Origin: Aphelenchoides besseyi
Taxonomy: Eukaryota > Nematoda > Chromadorea > Rhabditida > Aphelenchoididae
Assembly (NCBI GenBank): GCA_024699855.1
Contig: JAMPIQ010000002.1
Coordinates: forward strand, 992,001-1,056,000
Direction: 5' to 3'
Length of the DNA: 64,000 nucleotides
The notes under the pieces were generated by a model, which was not told the DNA's origin, ran no database searches, and worked only from the letters and a program-made list of their open reading frames with translations. Position numbers and translations under genes: made by a program. Positions within the stretch are counted from its first letter, which is position 1. The number at the start of each line of letters is the position of its first letter. Of this stretch, positions 1 to 10,422 are shown piece by piece.

Positions 1-538
1 TTCGTCAAAATACAACCATAGCTAGAACAATCTAAAACGATTCTTGAGAAGAATAGTCGAGAATCGTACCTGTGATTTCTGGCAATGGCAATTCGATGAT
101 CGGAACAACAACGAAGATAATTAGAACAACCGTAGAAGCACATCCGATTTGTGTTAAAACAAACAAACGAAGTCGATTCGCGTAGTTGGCGGAGAGATGA
201 AGAAACCGCAAACGTTCCAACAACAAGAAGATGACCGTAATACTCACCGCAGAAAGACAGGAATAGTGAAAGGTTGCAGTCCAGAACAAGGTGCTACTCG
301 AGTACTCGGTGGCAATGAGTCCAAATTTTTTCATATAAGCGCTGTGCACGATCCCGAACGTACACGTAGAAATCCAGAAGTAAATGTTTACAAGAAAACA
401 TTGTGAGATTTGATTTCGCAAATTGGTTGTGAAGATTCGATGCAACAAAGTGAAATAGCAGATTAATGCTACGGTGAATGCGAAGAATTGGAACATGTAT
501 TGACCGCAAATCAAGAGCGAATTCCTGATCATTTTCAC
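1..538 (-). CDS. Serpentine (7TM) chemoreceptor, 3' end outside window
   Basis: The start codon is at 538 and the first exon runs to 70. A 38-bp intron (69-32, gt...ttttag) follows, and a second exon leaves the window at 1. The visible part has four hydrophobic segments. It is clearly paralogous to the gene at 7989-8966: both carry a PEITG/PEYTG motif just before an intron in the same phase, then a Cys-rich loop (DCSSYGC here, ECPTQAC there). The family is a nematode serpentine receptor, probably chemosensory, acting in the plasma membrane of sensory neurons; that role is inferred from the family. I could not assign it to a named Sr class. About half of the protein lies beyond the window. Confidence 0.75.
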
Positions 539-1363
539 CGAGGACTATTGAGAAGTCAGAAGCGAAATGAAAAAATAGACAGAAAGCACAGCCAATTAAA
601 TAGGAACACTAAAAGATCATTTCGTCTACAAGTTCAATTTTTCGTGTACAAATTTTTGTAAGAGACATCAAACTTCGCTAAATCTAAAGGTTGCATGAAA
701 ACTTTTATATTTGGCGTACTTTGTCCCTTGATTCTTTTGATTTGTACGATTCAATTAGGATATAAGTCTCGTGCTCTTCATTATCGGTTGTACGAGCTTG
801 GAAGCTTATTAACGCTTACGGTCTTTGGGATCCGTGGTCTGGAGTCCAATTGTTTTTGAAAGATCTTATTGTAGTTAATTGGCAAATTAGAAGTTATACT
901 GAGTCAAAACTCAAGACTTTAATCTCAGGTCTTAGCAGGAAACTTAAAATACACGAACCACGAAAATGGAAACAAGTTGATCGAGACAACAAAGTTAAAG
1001 AGCGAAATATTTGAAAAAAAGTCTAAATTGTGGTGTTTGCAGACTCTTTTACGATCCGAATACTCAACATTAGTTGTTTTAACATAATGAACTATAACAG
1101 CAAATCTAATCAAAGGTGTTTGTCCTAATGAAATTCCTTCCGTCTTCAAAGACCAGATGTCCGAAGCTGACAATTAAACACTAATAGGTAGACTTTTCGT
1201 TTTATCACGAATCTCTCAATTTGCGGACCAAATTATTACCTATGAGTTTAAATAGCTATGCACGTAAGCGGAAGATAAAAGGTAAAACTGTAGAGAGCTA
1301 GCTGGTGAAATCAAGAAAATGTTATGACAAAAAAACAACAGAAGCTTTTTTTAGCTAAGTTTC
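539..1363. other. Intergenic, no gene seen
   Basis: AT-rich spacer between the start of the receptor gene at 538 and the 3' end of the pepsin-like gene at 1364. The 82-residue open frame near 925-1173 shows no domain, no plausible splice context and no similarity to its neighbours, so I treat it as chance. Confidence 0.6.
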
Positions 1364-3241
1364 CTATTTAATACGTTCGGCAAAAGACATTGTCATTTCT
1401 GCGTAATCAAAAGTGACACAAAACTCGGATAAGAACGATATACCAAGTATCACATCAATGTCGGCGAGATAATGCGGATGCTGGAGATCCTGCAAATTAA
1501 GTAATTAGTTAAAAACACCACAAAACGATCAAATCAACACATCGAGCTGATCAACTTTCACTTGTTAGACTTAAATGTTGACTTGACCAACACCACATTG
1601 AGTGATATCTAGTCAATGCTTTTGTATCGTGGTACTGAGCTAAAAACCTTTCTTATGTTTGTCAACCACTTGAAGTTCGAGAATATGCTTGTGAAAATTG
1701 ATCATCTTGACAAGTTGACTTTCATTGAGAAACTTTAAAAAATATTCTGAAGTACCAGTAAATTTAATGAACACGTGTTATTGTCGATTTGTTCATACGT
1801 TAATGCGGTTTTAGAAACCGTCAAATTTCGACCATCAACTGTCAAACTTAATTCCATCGATTGAACACACGGGAAGCTAAACATATGATGGTTTACTTTC
1901 GGGCCATCATATAAACTTATGACACCCAAGTCAACTAATCGATGTATAAATTTTTGAGGTAGATAAATTAGTTCGTTATAATCGACCAAAAGTGCCTAAA
2001 AAATAGACGTTTACGTACGATAAGCGTATGCTAACCTTCGTTTTCCTACCGTAATTCAAACCGTTCAATTCGAAGTCTTCCAATTCCAAGACCCAGTAGT
2101 CGGAGTTCAGTGTCGGGCGTTGAATGCAATATTGATCACATTTGTCGAATTCATCAGAATTTTTTCCAAACCCTAATACACCTGTGTGAGCGGGTATTCG
2201 AAGATATAAGAAAGCGATTGGCATCGAAATCAATTTTTGAGCGTAGAGTTGCGACACAATGTTTCCATCTCCAGGCGCTAAACCAACCACTCCACCTGAC
2301 CATAGGAAGAAGCTAAAATTTTGTCATTTAATATACTAAAAGCGAGCAAGCTAAATCATTTGATCTTTCTTTTGTGAACGCATAACTGACATTCCAAACA
2401 AGTTGTCTATTTGACAGCAGTCATTATCTGCACGTATTCATCAACTGTCAACGCGGCTTTTTGATATTAAGAAGTGGCATAATCATGTTAGAAGATTCAA
2501 CTTAAAGATCTTTGTATGTCAGATCAAACTCAGAATACTTGTAGAGTGTCAAGAGTTCGTTTTATGCAAAAGAAGTGAGTTCGATTCTAGGTGGAAAGTG
2601 GAAGCTTGTTTTAGAACAGCGTGCACAAACATTTTTTGGCTACTATAAACGTACTAATCTTCTAATAGCAATCCATCGATCATCTTAACATTTTGGGAAG
2701 TCAAGTTTGCAGTAAGATTTCCATCGGATAGAAATGTCAACGTGTCAGTGAAATGCTTTCCAATTTGTTCTCCGTTGTTAAATGTGTTGCTGTACCAATC
2801 GCTTGTGTTCACTAGTTGAAATGTCGAGGAATTTTGCGGCCAAAAATAATAACCAGTGTATTTGGGATTTATCGATGGCTTTAAGCCTCGATTACAAGTT
2901 GTGCTCGATAATGCTGCTCGACAGATCGGTGTGCAGTACATCTTCATAAAGTGCTCTGAGCATCTACATGTTTACTTTTATTCATTGCCGCTCACCGTCT
3001 CTACAATACCGAGGGCATTGAGGTTGTTGGCCGCAGTCCATGTCCACGAAAACTGTTCGCGAAGTCTCAAGCGAGTGCGTGACGTACATCTTCTGTGGAG
3101 GAGAACCGATCTGCACGAGAAAAACTAAATGAAATATCTACTAATATTACAATAACGCTTACAGTAAGATCCGTCATGAAGCCGTGTAAGAAACGGTTCA
3201 GCGCATACTCCCAAGCCAATTGCAAACACAACAATGAACAT
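1364..3241 (-). CDS. Secreted pepsin-fold (A1) protein lacking the catalytic motifs
   Basis: Six exons join in frame into 383 codons: 3241-3163, 3124-2996, 2955-2655, 2312-2036, 1995-1756 and 1489-1364, all with gt/ag borders. A short signal peptide (MFIVVFA..GVCA) leads almost directly into the mature domain, with YFFLVQIGSPPQK matching the pepsin IGTPPQ strand. No propeptide of normal length is present. Further A1 landmarks are GGVVGLAPGDGNIVSQL, SDYWVLELEDFELNG and the C-terminal DVILGISFLSEFCVTFD. However, where the first catalytic DTGS should stand the protein reads SLETS, and the second reads DYN instead of DTG/DSG. The first catalytic aspartate is therefore gone and the second motif has lost its glycine. 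It is probably a non-enzymatic secreted binding protein. The reading frame is intact, so a simple pseudogene is unlikely. Confidence 0.85.
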
Positions 3242-3467
3242 TGTTTTGAAGGTAATTTGTTTTCAAGATGCTATGCAACTGCTTCAACTTGGGTATTTAT
3301 TCGTTTTTTAGCTGTTGGGCGGAGTTTCAAAGTGACAATCTCACTGATAAGAACGACCTTCCCGGGTTATATGTTAAGATCACGCCCCCAGAGATTAAAT
3401 GGGCAAAAAAGACGTTTAATTTAACAAACTGATTTTTAACACTTCGTTTATTATCGTAGGAAAATGA

Positions 3468-5471
3468 TTAAGAGAAGTTGATTTGGTCGAGAAGCTTTTG
3501 AAGATACCCGAAAGTTACTCGTTCTCCTTTGTCTTTGACGAAACATTTAGAGTGAGCTAATTGGACTCTATGAAGTACAGTTACACAAGTTAGCCCTTTC
3601 TGCTTACATCTCTGTTGGTGTATCTTCTAAGAATTTAGGTTTCCGATCTTCTTCCAGGTAATCAATGAGATTCGATGGTTCCACGTCAGAAAACGGTCGT
3701 CGACCTCCGCTGAACATCTCGAACAATAAACAACCAAACGACCAGACGTCTGATTTCTCCGAGAAGTCGCCGAACTTCAACGATTCGAAGGGCATGTGAG
3801 TCACTGGCAACTTCTCTCCGGACAACATCTGATCCCGACGACAACAGAGTCCAAGGTCTCCGACCTTCGCCGTCAAGTCGTCAGTCAAGAGCACGTTCCG
3901 AGCGGCCAAATCACGATGGATCAAATCGAGAGAACTCAAATGGGCCATTCCAGAACAAACTTCTGATGCAACTCGATGCAGATCTCGAACGAGAAGTTTT
4001 TGGGTTTGAAGGTGTTTCAGAAGATCACCGTTTGAACAAAACTCAGTTACGATTGCCGGCTGTTCGATCTTTGAAACACAACCGTAGAACTTGACAATGT
4101 TTGGATGTGGCTCAAGTGTCTTCATCAGCTCAATTTCTTTCATCATGGCCTTCTTGCTCATTAGACTCGAGTAAGTGTGAGCGAACTTGGCAGCAACAAC
4201 GATTCTTTCCACTTCTTCATCACTTTTCAAGTAACCTTTGTACACGGCAGCTGATATTCCAGAACCGATTGTATGATCGGTTTCTATTCGTAAATTCAGC
4301 GGTGTGACTTCCCATTCGTCCAACTTTCTCGTTCTCCCAAACAACAAACGACGAGCGTTCAAAGTGTGTTGTTCGGCAAACCACCTAAACAGCCACGTAT
4401 AATCACCATTAATTCTTGCTACTCACTCCATTTTGCTCTCGTGATACCGCCGACGTACTCGAAGTCCCAAGAAGATGATCAGTCCAAAGATCACAACAAG
4501 ACACAACGCACCAGCAATCGAGATCCCAACTTTTGCTCCTAAAACACAAACTCGACATACAAGAGTATTCAACCAACCGTCCGACAAGGTTTTTTTCGGC
4601 TTCTTAGTTGGAAGTTTCCAAGAACAAACATGTCTGTCAAATAGCCCGTATATTTGTGTAGCTATCTTTGAATTTACTGATAAGTTTCGACAGTCGTTGC
4701 TTCCAAATATGTCGGTCGATATAGCCACAAGTAGTCAGTTTCGTTGTTGAACTCGTAGTTGTCAAACTGAGCACATGGTTCAGCTCCCGATTGCTTAAAC
4801 ATATCTCGAATTATCACAACGATAACCTACGCTCAAATAGAAGACGACGGTCAGAAGTCGAAGCTCTGTGAGCCACTTGATCGTTCGATTCAAATTCTTG
4901 TCGCCGAAAAGTTGTTCAAGATCCGGATACTTTGAGTATTGGGAACACGGAATGTCGGTCAGAATCAACGCTATCGAGTCGTTCAAGCAGTTCGTATAGT
5001 TAGTGTCCATCAGATCAAACTTCTCTTTGACCGTGTAGTTTGTTCCTCTAAAAAGCATCACATTTAAAGACACAATTGAACCTACGGTTTTAGTGCCAAT
5101 TGAAAGTTTCCGTTTAAAAAGTACGGCACACAAGTATCAGAATTAGTACACAAAAATGGTTTCGTGAACGGCGGAATCATTACGACTTCTTGTTTGCCTC
5201 TAATCGGAGGTTGTTTAGGCCGATTAAAAGGAACTCACGTATATGATGATTTTATACAATAAATACTCATTTTGTCAACAAAGCTCTTGCAATCAGGCTC
5301 TGCATTTGCCACTCTATAATCAAAAAAATTCCCTAATTACCTCTACGTTTACAACCTAAATGAGTTGACCAAGCATCCCGTGTCACTGCGCATTAACGGG
5401 AGAACAAAGGTTGTTGAATCACAAGCGCAAGCAACGTGCATCACTAGTACAACGACAATAAAGCCAATCAT
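3468..5471 (-). CDS. Receptor-type tyrosine kinase with short Cys-rich ectodomain
   Basis: The start at 5471 gives a signal peptide (MIGFIVVVLVMHVACA). A Cys- and N-glycosylation-rich ectodomain of about 250 residues follows over several short exons, then one membrane segment (GISIAGALCLVVIFGLIIFL) and an RVRRR stop-transfer. The kinase domain occupies exons 4384-3608 and 3567-3468. Visible landmarks are a glycine loop GSGISAAVYKG, VVAAK (ATP lysine), HRDLAARN (tyrosine-kinase catalytic loop), SDVWSFG, and a short tail ending LLDQINFS. The DFG motif is DLG. One intron near 4538-4577 is uncertain: a 39-bp intron or read-through both keep the frame. It resembles the nematode-expanded RTK families with small ectodomains. 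It is transcribed divergently from the receptor gene at 5786, with a 314-bp shared upstream region. Confidence 0.85.
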
Positions 5472-5785
5472 TTTGCAATGTTCATTTCGTGAATTCGGAA
5501 AAAGTTTCGTTTTAATCAGAACTTTGCGTCTTAATCCTGCAACTAAAAGGTGTTAGGTCTTGAAAACTTTTGGCGTCTGATAAAAACCAAAAACTGTTGA
5601 TTCAAAGGTTTTTGGTCGCGTTTTAATCTCCGAACAATGTTAATCGCTGTTTTACGAAAACTTTCGTGCGCAAGCATCTTACCTTCTTCTTCATTCGGAA
5701 GTGCAACAAATGGAATGTTCGTAGGCACACAGTACAAATCTGAACGAGACTCGAAGAAATACAAATTTATATGCTGTCTGTCGCG

Positions 5786-7056
5786 ATGTTAGACGACTTT
5801 ACTTTTCGTAGACGATGACTACCACTGGCGATTCCGTTCGGTTTGATTGATATTTCTACGCAAATGTAACACAAATAGGCTTTTATCAAACTTCTTTTGG
5901 AATATTTAATCGTGCGTCTTACATATTTGCTTTCGGCTTTTCATCAATTGCAGTTTGTCTTCTTTTCTATCTGATACAGTGAGTTTAATGTCATAAGACG
6001 TTTTTGTAAATAACAATTAACTTCTCAATAAGAAACAACGTTTGCAGCTCTAAAACTACTTCCTCGCTTCGTCTTTACAGTAAACTTCTCTACCTGTGTT
6101 TGGTTGTGGACGCTTGTTGTTCGTTAATAACGTTCATTGGACAGCCTGTAAATATTCACATTTAACCGTATTACTTTTTTGTTGTTCTTTCAGCGATTAA
6201 GAGTAATGCCGTCTTACACTATCGTTGCTTTTAGTGGATTCGTATCCGTACTCAATCAAACGGGACAATGTTATTTCAGCTACTTCACCGCTTTGGTTCC
6301 GCAAATGCAATCTTTACTATTGCCTATCTTTGCGTTGTATAGACATAATCATATCAAAAAGTTCGTTTGAAACAGAGCATGTAAATTACTTCATTATTGC
6401 AGTAAAATAACTCCAAGTACTGGAAGCCTTCTGCATTACAGTACCGTCGCATTAATTCCACTTATTATTAGTATGATGTTTTCGGCACTTAGTGAATGTA
6501 CAACTCAACAGATAACCACTGACATTATACTCTCATGGCCCGTTGAAACTCCTTTACCAGAAGTTTTCATTGTGATCGATTTGAAAGTAAGTTCATTATT
6601 CAATATTTTCGCAATTGTTCATAGAACGCTCAATATGGCAAGATTGGATATCAATATCGTCGATTAGTTGTCTACAGTTCGTTCGTTCTGACCGTTTTTA
6701 TTGCCGTAGCTTCAGTTCGATTGTTGAGACGAGAATGGCCAAACCTGAACGAAAGAGCCAAAACTACGCTGGCCATTTTCAGAAACGTTTTAATAGTTCA
6801 AGCTATGCTGCCTTTTACTTCGATCTTTATTCCGAACATCATTCTTAAAATCACGAGTTTCGTTAATGTTCCCTTTGAAGTGAGTGAATGGAGTCCGCTG
6901 TTTGTGACCTGCGCAACACCATTGAATGTCGTCTGCAATCTCTTCATTATCGCTCCCTATCGACGAGAGATGATTCGTATTCTAACTAAATGCTGTTACA
7001 AGCCAACTAATTCAATCAACAGTACGAACCTTTTTTCAACTTCTCGGCCCAACTAG
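5786..7056 (+). CDS. Serpentine receptor (Str/Srh-like 7TM)
   Basis: Exon 1 (5786-5807) is only 22 bp. It splices to 5879-5978 and then to four further exons, all in frame with gt/ag borders, ending at the stop at 7054-7056. The protein has seven hydrophobic stretches. Its last membrane segment is followed by APYRREMIRI, the PYR-type end typical of the nematode Str/Srh/Srd/Sri superfamily. The tiny first exon was chosen because it is the only ATG-containing piece whose phase fits the acceptor at 5878. The likely role is G-protein-coupled chemoreception. It sits head-to-head with the receptor kinase on the minus strand. Confidence 0.8.
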
Positions 7057-7138
7057 AACATCATCTAGAATCTGATGTGTAGCTTTTGGTCAAAATTAAT
7101 TAAACACAACTGCGTTTCATTCATTTGACTTATCGATT

Positions 7139-7734
7139 TCAAAAGAAAGCCTCGTTGTAGATCGCCTTCATCATAGCATGAGCTTGCGCTCGACCGGTGA
7201 GCTCCTTTGCTTTGTTGAGTTGGGCAAGATTGACAATCAGATAATTTGAAGACCCAACGGTTGTGTGCAAATAAGTAGTCACGACTTCTTTTTTTCCTTA
7301 AAAATGAACGACAAATAATAAGCGTACGAAACATTTCTCACGTACACTGGGAGCCAGTTGAACTCGCGAAGGTAAGACAAGAACTCTGACCCACTGATCA
7401 CGTGTTGGCGACTGAAAAACACGCAAATATTGTAAAAATTTCAACTAGTCAGAACTTAAACATCTTCCGGTGCAGTAAACACGAGTTGGATGTCGGATTT
7501 CGTTTCGCCATCAACAATCTCAGATTCAGTAGTGACGAGTTGGTTCCCGTTGGACGAACCGACGAACATGACTTCCGAGTCGGAATCGGAATCAAGCGTG
7601 ATGACATCGACTCTGGAAATGCGATGCAAATATCCGAATTAAAACATTTGAACTTACGGCCTCGCGCGTTTTGGGATTGATGGGGCGTTGTTGGTGCTTG
7701 AGTCGCCGAAAGACATAAGTCGACGTCGGTTCAT
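7139..7734 (-). CDS. Small protein with SUMO-interaction-like motif; function unknown
   Basis: Four exons can be joined in frame to about 145 residues: MNRRRLMSFGD at the start (7734), a splice near 7664, a middle exon, then an exon ending NWLPVY and a last exon ending MMKAIYNEAFF (stop 7141-7139). The N-terminal part contains KRARPVDVITLDSDSDSE, which looks like a nuclear-type basic patch followed by a SUMO-interaction motif (hydrophobic VITL core followed by acidic/serine residues). The donor after QLV is a weak gtttac, so the join to the C-terminal exons is the least certain point. If that donor is not used the protein ends after about 77 residues at APEDV. No family is recognised. An upstream extension to 7884 is possible but less likely. 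Confidence 0.45.
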
Positions 7735-7988
7735 TTTCGCGAATCGGATGGCTGAAACAATGAAATTTAGAACGATGGTGTAAACACAATCACAAAGAAA
7801 ACGAACGCAACGAAACAACCCGAACAAACGGCCCGCCGACATCAATCCAACAAAACACAAACTGTAATCAGTTGATTTACGCAAAGCTCATTCGAGAGAA
7901 AATACAACAAAGAGCAGACATTTCGCGTATTGCTAACTACAATTCTTGTCTATAAAGTTCGGCAAATTTACTTCCAAACAAACACGCA

Positions 7989-8966
7989 ATGTTGACGGTT
8001 TTGATTCGAACAGAATACTTGTATCAGACTGTATCCTATGCCATCGCTTTTATCTCTCAATCAATTCTTTTAATTCAAGTTTTCAAGTGGTCTTTAAACA
8101 AGAATTTGGCCGCTAATCTGCTCGTCAACATCGGATGTTGTGTTCTCATGTCTGCATCGGGATTCGCTCACTGCACGTACATGCTGATTGTGGGAAGTGA
8201 AACAGGTAATTGAAGGCATTGTTTCTAACTATCCTCTTTAGGTCCCTATTTAGCATCAATTGTCTTTTGGATCGGGAACACCTTTCAATCGTTTTCTGTT
8301 TGTTTATCTATCAGGTAAAATTCCTTGAATACAAAAGCAAAGTAATGTTTAGTGTGAGCTTCTTACTGGTGGACCGAATTGCCGTGTTGAGGAAACCAAT
8401 TCATTGCGTTCAAACAAGAAAGAGATTCACCATTCTAACTGTCGTGTTGATTTCTGTTATTGGAGTGTTTTTGAGTGCTACGAATTGGTTCTACGAGTTT
8501 CCGATTCCCGAATATACTGGTAAGTTAAAGTTCATTGTTTGTCTAATCGTTAGCTTTCGAATGCCCAACACAAGCTTGTTTGATGGTTAAATCGAGCTTT
8601 CTACTCATTTCTTTGCCGAAAGGAATCTTCGGACTTTGGAATGTGATTCTCGCTTTGACGTTTTGGCATCATCTCGACGCTCATCAGAACAATTTCATTG
8701 GTACCAGGCAGAACTTTCGACAAGCCAACATTATTGCCGTGATTGCCGTTGGAACGGAGGTGCTTCTCAACTTCATTCCGGTGGTTGTTTGGAACACGCT
8801 GGCGTATTTCGGACTCGATCATTGGAACTACGCCGGACCTTGGGCACTCGTTTTGTACTCAACGGATTCGGCTCTAACGGCACTCATCTATCGCAAAGTT
8901 ATTGCGAAAAAGTCATCCTCTCGAAAGTGTGGTTCTGCAATTTCTATTCCTCATTCGGAATTGTAA
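7989..8966 (+). CDS. Serpentine (7TM) chemoreceptor, paralog of the gene at 1-538
   Basis: Exons join at 8205 (gt) to 8243, at the AG|gtaaaatt donor near 8314 to the acceptor before TGTGAGC at about 8351, and at PEYT|G near 8520 to the acceptor before CTTTCGAATG. They end at the stop at 8964-8966. The product has seven hydrophobic segments and a Ser-rich tail ending SIPHSEL. Exon positions and the PEYTG...ECPTQAC motif match the receptor at 1-538, so the two are tandem-cluster paralogs in opposite orientation. The same chemosensory role is inferred. It is a complete gene with no breaks seen. Confidence 0.8.
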
Positions 8967-9100
8967 GTCGCTACTTGGAATTCTTGAGATACAAAATAAA
9001 CGACTTTATCTTTGGTTGTAGTTAAGCGCTCGTGAATTTCAATCCCGATCATGGGATTAGCACTGTTACAAGTTCCAAATTACTATTTGTCAGAGCAAAC

Positions 9101-10277
9101 ATGTCCGATTTGAATGAGTTGGTGAGTTTGAAAGCTGTACAGTGGTCTTATCAATTAGCATTTGTCAAACCGTTGCGTTTCATCAACGAAATTGCCGTTT
9201 ACTGTTTGTGTCCTCTGTCGAACTTCATTTTACTATACTTCATAGTCTTCCGATCGCCGTTGGTTGTTCGAAGATCGTATCGAAGTATTCTGATCGTATG
9301 TACTCTGGTCGATATTGCTTCTACTTTGACGAACATTTGGTGTTTAATGGTAAGTTGTGACCAGTTCGCATTCATCAATCGGTTTCAGTATGCTCGGTAC
9401 ATTGATACTCGAACCATCTATTTTCTTGAAGGTGCTGTTTCAAGTCTTCCGCTTAGTCTTCAATGGATATCTGTCAGTTTGATGTTCGGTGTTAGACTCT
9501 CCGAGAGTACCATTCTTGTTGTCGAGTTCTATTTTCGTCATTACATCATAAAACAGTGAGTTTACTAGTACATAATTCTTTCACACGAAATTTAGTCGAA
9601 GAACACTAAGTCCCGTTGTTCTGTCTGCAATGATCGGATTGGCTGTTGTCGTGGCTCTCGGAATATCAGTCATGATAATGTTCGATTGCTGTATTTTGTA
9701 TCTAATGCAAGCTGGAAACTTTGAAGCATTGAAAGCCGTTCATTCGGGACCAATCTTATTTGATGATACAAATGTAAGTGAACTTGAGCTTATTTTTAAT
9801 AATAGCAATGTTTAGCACAATATTGCTTAATTTACTATGTGGTATCGACGTTCGATTACCATCGGCAGTGTTGTGATTTCTGTTTTCGTCTTATTCCTAT
9901 CAGTTCGCTTGTTGAGGAAACAGACGATCACGTTGTCAAAGAAGACCAAGTCAATGTTAAACAACTTCTCAGCCACTTTATACATGAAGGTTGATTTTAA
10001 AGTAAATTCTTAGATATTTTTATTGTTTTAGACGATAATACCCACCCTCACAACCGTGTTCCCGTTGACTGGTAAATTCGCTTTCAAACTTCTTGGCGTT
10101 GACACGTGGTCTCTGAACGAAATGACTACAACGTTCTACGTTTGGTTGCCGTTCATTAACTCGATTAGCACCCTGTTGATCATCAGTTGCTATCGACGTC
10201 TACTGTTTCAAGCAATCAAAAGAGCCTTCAGTCATCGATCAACTTCCATTCACTTTATCAGCCGTTTAACAACCTAA
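9101..10277 (+). pseudogene. Serpentine receptor with an in-frame stop (possible pseudogene)
   Basis: The start MSDLNELVSLK is at 9101. Exons join at 9349/9389, at FRHYIIK|H near 9555, after DDTN near 9774, and at LYMK near 9988, ending in a TAA at 10275-10277. The family is the same as the receptors at 41809-46097, 46467-47615 and 57234-58340: the introns fall at equivalent places and LSKKTKSMLNNF matches the TKKTRNLFNQF region of the others. After the third intron the only compatible acceptor (9815) leads into HNIA and then a TAA at 9828-9830, after which the family pattern resumes at FTMWYRRS. I found no alternative splice that avoids it. It is therefore a probable recent pseudogene or a readthrough case; an assembly error is not excluded. 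Confidence 0.7.
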
Positions 10278-10422
10278 TCAACCATAGATGATCTTCAAGA
10301 AGCTAATTGTTTGTACTTTCACATTAACCCGTTCTATTTCATTATGTCACCATATTGAACAGACGATTATGTTCGACGATTTATTTGTATCAACGAAATC
10401 AAAATTGATTCTTACCAGTTTT

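Noticed and set aside
925..1173. 82-residue minus-strand open frame
   Set aside because: No domain, no signal peptide and no exon partner; lies in an AT-rich spacer.
7065..7334. 89-residue minus-strand frame at the 3' part of the SIM gene
   Set aside because: A different frame of the same exon (EKKEVVTTYLHTT...) splices in phase with its neighbours and has a more natural composition.
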